NCBI GenBank assembly: GCA_010671965.1
Contig: JAAHIC010000139.1
Coordinates: forward strand, 1-8,747
DNA: 8,747 bases
Direction of reading: 5' to 3'
From: Leptolyngbya sp. SIO4C5
GTDB taxonomy: Bacteria; Cyanobacteriota; Cyanobacteriia; Phormidesmidales; Phormidesmidaceae
Positions 1-6,039 of this stretch are shown here, one piece after another. Numbering within the stretch: the first letter of the stretch is position 1; the number at the start of each line of letters is the position of its first letter. The notes beneath the pieces were generated by a model, which made no database searches, had not been told where the DNA came from, and was given only the letters and a program-made list of their open reading frames with translations. The position numbers and the translations under genes were made by a program.

Positions 1-200
1 TTACCTGCGTAGTAGAGATTGCTGAAGGGATGGAAAACCTCTCGCCCCGCACAGCCGTAGAAGAGCGCAAGCTGAAGAAACGTCCGCCAAGCTGCCGTTT
101 AGCCTGTCAGGCGATGGTCAATGGCCCGGTCAGCGTCATCACCAAGCCGGATAAAAAAGCGTCTCACGAGCGGTATGAAGAGGCCAAGTCCGCAACCTAA
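1..200 (+). CDS. [2Fe-2S] ferredoxin-like protein, C-terminal part (5' end outside window)
   Basis: An open frame enters from the left edge (first full codon at 3) and runs 65 codons to TAA at 198-200. The fragment begins Thr-Cys-Val-Val-Glu-Ile, continues with [13 protein letters not shown], and has RLACQ then [11 protein letters not shown]. This is the C-terminal half of a plant/adrenodoxin-like ferredoxin domain: visible residue Cys2 would be the third cluster ligand and Cys35 the fourth, while the first two ligands lie upstream. Cys31 is an additional cysteine. A charged tail of about 16 residues ([16 protein letters not shown]) follows the fold. It would be a soluble one-electron carrier; the partner cannot be told from the fragment. 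psbM follows 109 bp downstream on the same strand with no intrinsic terminator between them, so co-transcription is possible. The family call is firm, the specific role unknown. Confidence 0.85.
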   Translation, partial: TCVVEIAEGMENLSPRTAVEERKLKKRPPSCRLACQAMVNGPVSVITKPDKKASHERYEEAKSAT

Positions 201-309
201 CCGCCGCCGAATGGCAATTTCTCGGCGATCGCGATCGCAATCTGAGTTATATTCTGAGTAACGACTGGATTATTTTTTGAAGTTTTTTTGAGAGTAGAGG
301 CTGGAATTC
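201..309 (+). promoter_or_regulatory. psbM upstream region with overlapping HIP1 sites and a direct repeat
   Basis: The spacer holds two overlapping HIP1 octamers (225-232 and 231-238), then the 7-bp direct repeat TCTGAGT at 241-247 and 253-259 with TATATT (248-253) between and overlapping them. TATATT resembles a -10 box, but no good -35 lies 16-18 bp upstream, so a promoter here is only possible. T-rich DNA follows, and GAGG at 297-300 sits 9 nt before the psbM ATG as a plausible ribosome binding site. Confidence 0.35.
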
Positions 310-420
310 ATGGAAGTTAACAACCTAGGTTTTGTTGCTAGCATCCTATTTGTGCTTGTGCCGACCGTCTTTCTGTTGATTCTGTATATTCAGACGACCA
401 GTAAGCAAACGGGCAACTAG
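310..420 (+). CDS. psbM: Photosystem II reaction centre protein M
   Basis: This 36-residue protein is PsbM, a single-span low-molecular-weight subunit of photosystem II in the thylakoid membrane, known from PSII structures to sit at the monomer-monomer interface. The sequence opens [11 protein letters not shown], the family signature (usually M-x-VNNLGF). One hydrophobic helix follows at about residues 5-27, containing the conserved [10 protein letters not shown] segment, then a short polar tail QTTSKQTGN. Length matches the family (about 34-38 residues). The ATG at 310 is the only sensible start and has GAGG 9 nt upstream. The gene is too short for most ORF thresholds. A strong terminator begins 33 bp after the stop, so psbM is the last gene of its transcript. 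Confidence 0.95.
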   Translation: MEVNNLGFVASILFVLVPTVFLLILYIQTTSKQTGN

Positions 421-453
421 GGTTTCCCAACCGCATATTTTTGACTGAATCAG

Positions 454-489
454 AAAGGGAAGCGATCGCGCGATCGCTTCCCTTTTTTT
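454..489 (+). terminator. Intrinsic terminator of psbM, built on two abutting HIP1 octamers
   Basis: Positions 454-485 form a perfect 32-bp inverted repeat (arms 454-469 and 470-485). Its centre is two HIP1 octamers back to back (462-469, 470-477). The descending arm runs into seven T residues (483-489). This is a textbook rho-independent terminator for psbM. Only three T follow the stem on the opposite strand, so termination of the converging VOC gene would be weaker. Confidence 0.9.
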
Positions 490-530
490 GCTGAGCGATC
501 GCCCCTCTCCCGAACCTTCCCCAAGCTGGC

Positions 531-1085
531 CTAGTTAGAAATCTCCGCCAGCTCAATCACCCGACCGTCATAGTCCTTGACTAAAAAGTTCAGCGGCTGG
601 TCGCGGCGAATCTTGTGCTTGACCCGGCGAAGCTGTACCTGCATCAGTACCTGCTCCAGGCAATCGTGATCAAAGCAGACGTGGCGCTGACGATCCTTGT
701 GGCCCAGGCTAGCCCCCGTGATGACGTGGAGCTGAGTATTTTTCTTGAGCTGATACCAGAGACCATCCGGACTGCCAATAGCGCGATCGCCGCCGAGGCT
801 GCTTGACATATACATGGGGTCGAGACCAGCGGTGCCCAGCGTCTGCTCATAGTTGTAGTAATAGTGCAGCGGCACATCTGCCGCCGGTAGCCCCAACATG
901 CCTTCATAAAACCGCCGCGCCATCTCCAGGTCTGACACCATCATCGTATGAACCTTGGGGGCACTGGTTAAAAAGAACCACATCGCCCCGGCATAGGCCA
1001 CCAGCAGCATCACCATGATGCCCTGGGTTGAGAGCAGGCTATCTAAGGGCAGACCCGGCCAAAAGGCACCAAATAGAGAGGGCAT
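531..1085 (-). CDS. Membrane-anchored VOC (glyoxalase/bleomycin resistance/dioxygenase) fold protein
   Basis: A 184-residue protein with one predicted membrane segment at about residues 22-40 (GIMVMLLVAYAGAMWFFLT), then a single vicinal-oxygen-chelate domain from about 45 to 182. The domain begins VHTMMVSDLEMARRFYEGMLGL, the usual first beta-alpha unit. Candidate metal ligands at typical VOC positions are His46, His120 (in TQLHVITG) and Glu179 (in VIELAE). The family includes glyoxalase I, extradiol dioxygenases and drug-binding proteins, so substrate and activity cannot be assigned. The ATG at 1085 was chosen because the text after it (PGLPLDSLL..TQGIMVMLL) matches what I recall of cyanobacterial homologues; an in-frame ATG at 1118 would add 11 residues (MHHCCSSLVTA). 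Neither start has a clear ribosome binding site. The gene converges on psbM and diverges from the sigma-like gene. Confidence 0.8.
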   Translation of the reverse strand: MPSLFGAFWPGLPLDSLLSTQGIMVMLLVAYAGAMWFFLTSAPKVHTMMVSDLEMARRFYEGMLGLPAADVPLHYYYNYEQTLGTAGLDPMYMSSSLGGDRAIGSPDGLWYQLKKNTQLHVITGASLGHKDRQRHVCFDHDCLEQVLMQVQLRRVKHKIRRDQPLNFLVKDYDGRVIELAEISN

Positions 1086-1307
1086 AGCGGTAACAAGCGA
1101 TGAACAGCAGTGATGCATATTTTGTCTGAATTGAGCAAATAGCTGCGAGCTAGCAGCGACGAGCTTACAAAAAATTAATTTTTTGAGGATTCTCTTTTTA
1201 GTTTATCAAGCCCAGATTTGTAAAAAATATGTTCACGGGAGAAGACAGTCGGTATAGTAGGAGCAATTCATTTTTTGACTGGCCTACTCTATATAGACAC
1301 TGCACCC
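1086..1307. promoter_or_regulatory. Divergent promoter region between the VOC gene and the sigma-like gene
   Basis: This AT-rich spacer must carry promoters for both diverging genes. It contains an 18-bp perfect palindrome at 1168-1185 (C, six A, TTAA, six T, G) and a small GCTGC/GCAGC inverted repeat (1142-1146, 1153-1157). TATAGT at 1253-1258 could be a + strand -10 box, with TTCACG at 1232-1237 as a poorly spaced (15 bp) -35. AGGAG at 1259-1263 could instead be a ribosome binding site for a TTG start at 1275. Both readings cannot hold in full, because a transcript starting just after TATAGT would lack the AGGAG. Confidence 0.4.
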
Positions 1308-1985
1308 GTGAAGATTCCCCAGTTTCCTGAAAGCAATCACGAGCTGATTCGAGCGCTCAGCCCGCTTAGCGACCAAACCCTGGTCGAGCTATTTCAGCGA
1401 CATCCTGATTCGGGTAAATACTTCACCGCAATTTTTTGCCGCTACAGCCCAATCGTGTATACGCTGATTCGGCACTCGGCCAAGTCGCCGGTTCAAGCTG
1501 ACTATCTCTTTGCTCTCACCTGGCGGCATATTCTCCACGAGCTAGGCGGTCTAGAAATTCCGGCCCTCAGCAGTGCCACACCGCAGCAGCCTGCCTTTTC
1601 TCTACAAAACTGGCTGATCAACATTACGGCTCTCTGCATCAATCAGGCCGTTTTGCCCCCGGTCGAATCTATTCATTACTCCCTCGCAGAAGCCTCGCCG
1701 CCGCTGTGGTGCTACATTGAGCTGGCTCTAGATCGGCTGCACCCGACGCAGCGACTGATTGTGGTGATGGCCCAGACTTTCCGCTGGAGCGAAACCCGGA
1801 TTGCCGCTTATCTGCAGGCAGAAGGGAAGCGAATTACCCCGGCTCAGGTGCGATCGCGGCGGCGGCGGGCCTGTCAGGAGCTAGAAGCGGCGCTGCCAGA
1901 AGATATCCAAGAAATTTATTTGGCTAGCGAACCGCAGTCAGAGGAAACACCGGCTGAGTCGGCTGACCTGATGCCAGCTCTGTAG
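1308..1985 (+). CDS. Sigma-70 family RNA polymerase sigma factor-like protein (small, two-domain)
   Basis: A 225-residue protein, read from GTG at 1308. It has the layout of a small alternative sigma factor. A region-2-like helical block lies at about residues 20-79 (SDQTLVELFQRHPDSGKYF, then FCRYSPIVYTLIRHSAKSP, QADYLFALTWRHI). A linker follows, then a region-4-like helix-turn-helix at about 137-196 (ALDRLHPTQRLIVVMAQTFRWSETRIAAYL and a very basic RSRRRR recognition segment). The tail is acidic. It would direct RNA polymerase to an unknown set of promoters; no anti-sigma gene is visible. GTG 1308 was chosen because VKIPQFPESNH aligns with the N-terminus I recall for cyanobacterial relatives. 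A TTG at 1275, 11 nt after AGGAG, would add 11 residues and is the only start with a Shine-Dalgarno match. The TPR gene follows 54 nt downstream. Confidence 0.8.
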   Translation: MKIPQFPESNHELIRALSPLSDQTLVELFQRHPDSGKYFTAIFCRYSPIVYTLIRHSAKSPVQADYLFALTWRHILHELGGLEIPALSSATPQQPAFSLQNWLINITALCINQAVLPPVESIHYSLAEASPPLWCYIELALDRLHPTQRLIVVMAQTFRWSETRIAAYLQAEGKRITPAQVRSRRRRACQELEAALPEDIQEIYLASEPQSEETPAESADLMPAL

Positions 1986-2039
1986 TCGGCTGAAAAATCT
2001 AATTCGCCATCGTCTATTTCACCTAGCAAGCAAAACGTC

Positions 2040-3086
2040 ATGGGTAAGCTAAACCGTTGGTCAGTTTCTCTGTTGCCGGTTGTTTTGGTGGCGCTGATAG
2101 CCAACGTCAGCCGCCCAGTCAGGGCAGTTGAGATCGACGAGCAGCTTGCCATTCCCGCTTTTAACGGCACTGAGGGGCGGGCGCGAGATGTGGCTGACCA
2201 ACTGATGCGACTAGGAGCGCAGCAGCAGCAGGACGGCAGCTACCAGCAGGCGATTAACTCTTGGTTTCAGGCGATCGCCATTTATCAAGAGCTGCAGGAC
2301 TTCAGCGCAATGGGACTGGCCTATGACCATATCGGCCTCACCTATACCCAGCTAGGCCAGTTCGAGGCGGCTGAGGATGCCCTGCGGCGGCGACTGGCGG
2401 TGGCGCGAGACAATGACGATTTGCAAGGTCAGATTTTTGGCTGGAACAACCTGGGCAGCTTGTTTCTGCAACGCGGCTATCTAGGCACAGCTAGAGATTC
2501 GTTTGAGCAAGCTCTAAATATTGCCCAAAGTGTGCGGAATTTTCAGGGTATTGGCCTCAGTCTCAGCAACCTAGCTCTGGTGGAGCGCTCAGCCGGCAAT
2601 CTGCCAGAAGCAGCAAAGCTGTATGAGTCAGCCGCCAACTTCCGCTATCAGGGCAACGATTTAAGGGGCGAAGCCAATACGCTCAACAGCCTGGGCGATG
2701 TTTTCTTGGCCCTAGACGAATATTCCAGCGCGGTGGGTGCCTATCGCTTAGCCCTACGATCGGCTAGGGAACTGGGCGATCGCCCATTGCAGCTACGGGC
2801 GCTAGACGGGTTGTTTACCATCTATCTGGCTCGGCGCGATCGCCGTGATTTAGCCGAGGTGCTCGATGCGCGGGTGGCGCTGACGCTGGACGGCAGCGAT
2901 CGCTGGCAGCAGCTAATCACCTATCGTCAGCTCGGCCAGTACTACGAAGATCTAGGCCGATTTGCCACGGCTCAAACCTACTACAGACAGGCGCTAACTT
3001 TAGCCCGCCGCCTGGAAGAAAAGCAGCAGGAAGTTTTCTTAACCAACAGCCTCATCCGTTTAGGAGGGGGGCCGCAGGCAGATTAG
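2040..3086 (+). CDS. Exported tetratricopeptide repeat (TPR) protein
   Basis: A 348-residue protein with an N-terminal signal peptide: basic MGKLNR, hydrophobic core at about 8-23, and a Val-Arg-Ala cleavage motif ending at residue 29, suggesting export to the periplasm or lumen. The rest is a TPR array with an exact 40-residue period. Equivalent residues recur at 58-60 (LGA), 98-100 (IGL), 138-140 (LGS), 178-180 (LAL), 218-220 (LGD), 258-260 (LFT, degenerate) and 298-300 (LGQ), giving seven units. The 40-residue spacing, rather than the classic 34, resembles TPR_12/kinesin-light-chain-like repeats. Such arrays bind peptides or partner proteins; no enzymatic domain is present and the partner is unknown. 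No ribosome binding site is clear before ATG 2040. It lies 54 nt after the sigma-like gene and may share its transcript. The stop is 6 bp from the cphA stop on the other strand. Confidence 0.85.
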   Translation: MGKLNRWSVSLLPVVLVALIANVSRPVRAVEIDEQLAIPAFNGTEGRARDVADQLMRLGAQQQQDGSYQQAINSWFQAIAIYQELQDFSAMGLAYDHIGLTYTQLGQFEAAEDALRRRLAVARDNDDLQGQIFGWNNLGSLFLQRGYLGTARDSFEQALNIAQSVRNFQGIGLSLSNLALVERSAGNLPEAAKLYESAANFRYQGNDLRGEANTLNSLGDVFLALDEYSSAVGAYRLALRSARELGDRPLQLRALDGLFTIYLARRDRRDLAEVLDARVALTLDGSDRWQQLITYRQLGQYYEDLGRFATAQTYYRQALTLARRLEEKQQEVFLTNSLIRLGGGPQAD

Positions 3087-3125
3087 CCCAGCTTATCCTC
3101 TAGACTCAGCTAGAGCTTCCGGGCT
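3085..3125. terminator. Possible shared hairpin at the TPR/cphA convergent junction
   Basis: A two-tier inverted repeat spans both stop codons. The outer arms are AGCCC (3085-3089) and GGGCT (3121-3125); the inner arms are CTCTAG (3098-3103) and CTAGAG (3110-3115) around a 6-nt loop. It lacks a T-run on either strand, so it is not a standard intrinsic terminator, but it is the only candidate at a junction that leaves 6 bp between genes. Confidence 0.35.
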
Positions 3126-5792
3126 GCCCTGAGCCGCCGGGGCGGTAGCACTGCCGTTGGCGATCGCGGTTTTAGTCGTCTGCTTGATCGGATTGCGAGC
3201 TTCGATTAGCTCAATGGCGCGGGTAACGCTTTCAGGCAAAATCACCACCAGGCCGTCATCGGGGGCTTCGTCTAGAGCTGCGTTGATCGCCTCTACCTCA
3301 TTGAGGGTGATCTGGTAGCGGCTCTGCTCCCCGGCTGCTTTGATACCGTCCACAATCAGATCGGCGGCTTCGCCGCGCGGTCGTCCGCGCGTATCGTCAT
3401 CTTCTTTGACAATTACCTGATCAAACATGCCATCGGCTAGCTGGCCCAGGGTAATGAAATCCTCATCCCGGCGATCGCCAGGGCCACCAACTACGCCAAC
3501 GCACGGCCCTGGCCAGTTCTTGACAAATTCAGCTAGGGCTTCATAGCTAGCCGGATTATGGGCATAGTCAATCAGCGCGTGGAAACGGCCTAGATCAAAC
3601 AGGTTCATACGGCCCGGCGTCTGATCCGCTGAGGCTTGGAACGTTTGCAAGGCATAGCGGATAGTTTCAATGCTGATATTTTGGGTAAAGGCAGCCAGAC
3701 TGGCAGCCAGCGCATTGGCAATCATAAAGGGCGCTCGTCCCATCATCGTCAACGGTACGTTGACCGCCTGCTCAATTCGCAGCACCCAGTCGCCTTTTAG
3801 AATGCTCAAATAGCCATTTTCGTAGACAGCCGCCAGTCCGCCCTGTTGGGTATGGGCTTGGATCAGCTCATTGTCAGGATTCATAGAAAAGTAGGCCACC
3901 TGAGCCTTCACCCGCCGCGCCATCGCTGCCACCAGCGGATCATCCGCATTCAAAACAGCGTAGCCGTTTGGTCGGGCCGCTTCCACCACAACGCTCTTGA
4001 GGTGGGCCATTTCCTCTACGGTGTCGATGTCGCCTAAGCCCAGGTGATCCGCTGCCACATTGAGTACCACCCCCACATCGCAGCTATCAAATCCCAGACC
4101 AGAGCGCAGAATGCCGCCTCGCGCCGTTTCCAGCACCGCTACTTCGACTGTCGGGTCCTGCAGAATCACCTGAGCGCTCTGAGGTCCGGTGTTGTCTCCT
4201 GGCTCTACCAGATAGTCGCTGATGTAGACGCCATCGGTGGTGGTGTAGCCCACGACCTTTTGAGTCTGCTTGAAGATATGGGCCGTGAGCCGGGTAGTGG
4301 TGGTTTTACCATTGGTGCCCGTCAGGGCAATAATCGGTACCCGGGTAGGCTGACCGGGGGGGAAGAGCATGTCAATCAGCGGCTCGGCCACGTTGCGGGG
4401 AATGCCCTCGCTGGGGGAGAAATGCATCCGAAAACCGGGGGCGGCATTGACCTCGACCACAACGCCGTCAGTTTCGCGCAGCGGTCGAGTAATATCCTCT
4501 GTAACCACGTCAATGCCGGCAATGTCTAGGCCAATAATTTTGGCAACCCGCTGGGCTAGCCAGATATTCTGGGGGTGAATCTCATCGGTGCGATCGATGG
4601 CAATGCCGCCAGTGCTGAGATTGGCTGTGGCCCGCAGGTAGCAAATTTCGTCTTGCTCTAAAACAGTTTCTAGGGTGTAACCTTTTTGATCTAGCAGCTG
4701 CCAGCTCGTGCGATCGACTTCAATCCGCGTCAGGATATTGTCATGTCCCTCGCCGCGACGCGGATCGCGGTTAGTGGCGGCAATTAGCTCCTCAATGGTG
4801 GAGCGGCCATCGCCTACGACATGGGCGGGTACCCGCTCGGCTACGGCAACGACTTTGCCATTGATGACCAATACTCGGTGATCGCGTCCTCGATAAAAGC
4901 GCTCAACAATCACCCCTTTAGAAACGGCTCTGGCTGCGTCGTAGGCCGCTTCTGCCTGTCCCCATGAATCAATATTGATCGTGATGCCACGGCCATGATT
5001 GCCGTCTAGCGGCTTGATCACAATCGGGAAGCCCCCCACGGCCTCAACCGCTTCTTCAAGTTCATCTAGGTAGTGAATGACGGTGCCGCGAGGGACAGGA
5101 ACGCCAGCATCCTGCAAAATTCGCTTCGTCCCTTCTTTGTCGCAGGCTAGCTCAACCCCCAAAATTCCGGTTTGGCTGCTCAAAGTAGCCTGAATTCGCT
5201 TTTGATAGGCGCCTTGACCCAGCTGAATCATGGCGCGGCTGCGCAGCTGCGCCCAGGGAATACCTTTAGCCTCAGCTTCTTTGATAATCGTCTGGGTGCT
5301 AGGACCTAAGGCAGCATCGGCCCACAGGTCTTTGAGGTCAGAAAGATCCTGCTGTAGTTCGTCTACCGGATAGCGGCCTAAGCTAATTAGACTGCTACAG
5401 AGGCGAATCGCGGCGCGGGCCGCGTATCGTCCCGCCTGCTCATCTAAATACTCGAAGACAATCTGCTGCACGCCAGCGGTGGAAGTAGCGCGGGTGCGGC
5501 CAAAGCCGACCGCCATTCCGGCTAAAATCTGTAGCTCTAACGCGACATGCTTGATCACCTGTCCTAGGTCGGTGCCCTTCTTTACCTGCTGCAGAAAACT
5601 ATCGGCATCGCCTGATCCCCGGTGATCGGCTAGGGTAGGGAGCGCTTCTACCAGTCCTTCATAAAAGTCTGGAATGTCAGATGTGGGCGTCTCGGCCACG
5701 TCTTCTAAGTCCAAACGGATAACAATTAGCTTGTGATAGCTGGTACTCCAGTAGTTGGGACCGCGTAGGGTTTGGGTTTTCAGAATTCTCAT
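3093..5792 (-). CDS. cphA: Cyanophycin synthetase (CphA1)
   Basis: An 899-residue enzyme that builds cyanophycin, the cytoplasmic nitrogen/carbon reserve: ATP-dependent addition of Asp to the poly-Asp backbone, then Arg to each Asp side chain. An N-terminal domain covers about 1-160. The ATP-grasp domain spans roughly 215-475, with VIKPLDGNHGRGI at 258-270 and a metal-binding VEVNAAPGF at 446-454. The Mur-ligase-like domain spans about 485-870, with P-loop TGTNGKTTT at 491-499, PGRMN at 726-730 and DYAHNP at 742-747. The last 30 residues are a low-complexity Ala/Ser/Thr tail. Length fits the family (about 870-900). His82-x3-Glu86 in the N domain may belong to the cryptic metallopeptidase site reported in some CphA1 enzymes; that is inference. 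The ATG at 5792 yields the family N-terminus MRILKTQTLRGPNYWS, with no clear Shine-Dalgarno. Upstream lie the 66-codon ORF (5 nt away) and cphB. Confidence 0.97.
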   Translation of the reverse strand: MRILKTQTLRGPNYWSTSYHKLIVIRLDLEDVAETPTSDIPDFYEGLVEALPTLADHRGSGDADSFLQQVKKGTDLGQVIKHVALELQILAGMAVGFGRTRATSTAGVQQIVFEYLDEQAGRYAARAAIRLCSSLISLGRYPVDELQQDLSDLKDLWADAALGPSTQTIIKEAEAKGIPWAQLRSRAMIQLGQGAYQKRIQATLSSQTGILGVELACDKEGTKRILQDAGVPVPRGTVIHYLDELEEAVEAVGGFPIVIKPLDGNHGRGITINIDSWGQAEAAYDAARAVSKGVIVERFYRGRDHRVLVINGKVVAVAERVPAHVVGDGRSTIEELIAATNRDPRRGEGHDNILTRIEVDRTSWQLLDQKGYTLETVLEQDEICYLRATANLSTGGIAIDRTDEIHPQNIWLAQRVAKIIGLDIAGIDVVTEDITRPLRETDGVVVEVNAAPGFRMHFSPSEGIPRNVAEPLIDMLFPPGQPTRVPIIALTGTNGKTTTTRLTAHIFKQTQKVVGYTTTDGVYISDYLVEPGDNTGPQSAQVILQDPTVEVAVLETARGGILRSGLGFDSCDVGVVLNVAADHLGLGDIDTVEEMAHLKSVVVEAARPNGYAVLNADDPLVAAMARRVKAQVAYFSMNPDNELIQAHTQQGGLAAVYENGYLSILKGDWVLRIEQAVNVPLTMMGRAPFMIANALAASLAAFTQNISIETIRYALQTFQASADQTPGRMNLFDLGRFHALIDYAHNPASYEALAEFVKNWPGPCVGVVGGPGDRRDEDFITLGQLADGMFDQVIVKEDDDTRGRPRGEAADLIVDGIKAAGEQSRYQITLNEVEAINAALDEAPDDGLVVILPESVTRAIELIEARNPIKQTTKTAIANGSATAPAAQGSPEALAESRG

Positions 5793-5797
5793 GGTGG

Positions 5798-5998
5798 TTA
5801 TCTAGCCAGCAGCGGAATAGCAGATGCGAAAAAGCTCAGTCTTGATTCAGTAGGCGTTGTAGGGTGCAGTCTCACTCGCAAACATTCATCTGTGAAGCGC
5901 TGAAAAAACTGGAGTAAGCTGCGGCCTTGTGAGGTTAGAGAACGCTTTTGGGGCGAGGCTAAGTCTAAAAACAATCTAAGGAAATTTGTAGTCATCAT
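5798..5998 (-). CDS. Candidate small ORF between cphB and cphA, function unknown
   Basis: A 66-codon frame fills most of the 247-bp cphB-cphA spacer. It starts ATG-ATG at 5998/5995, with AGG at 6006-6008 placed 7 nt before the first ATG, a better ribosome binding site than either cph gene has. Its TAA ends 5 nt before the cphA ATG, spacing expected for coupled genes. The product would be basic, with hydrophobic stretches near the N-terminus (NFLRLFLDLA) and C-terminus (LSFFASAIPLL) and a polar middle. I recognise no family. Codon use is mixed and not clearly biased. It may be a real small protein, a leader ORF controlling cphA translation, or a chance frame in the intercistronic leader; conservation in related genomes would decide. 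Confidence 0.35.
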   Translation of the reverse strand: MMTTNFLRLFLDLASPQKRSLTSQGRSLLQFFQRFTDECLRVRLHPTTPTESRLSFFASAIPLLAR

Positions 5999-6039
5999 TT
6001 ATCTACCTAAAGCCTAGTCTGAAATTCTTCAGTCAATGA

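Noticed and set aside
338..556. 72-codon - strand frame over psbM and its terminator
   Set aside because: It reads through a strong palindromic terminator and is antisense to psbM.
3846..4578. Three open frames on the + strand inside cphA
   Set aside because: They lie antisense to a long gene with unmistakable domain motifs; their translations look like no protein family and reflect codon bias of cphA.
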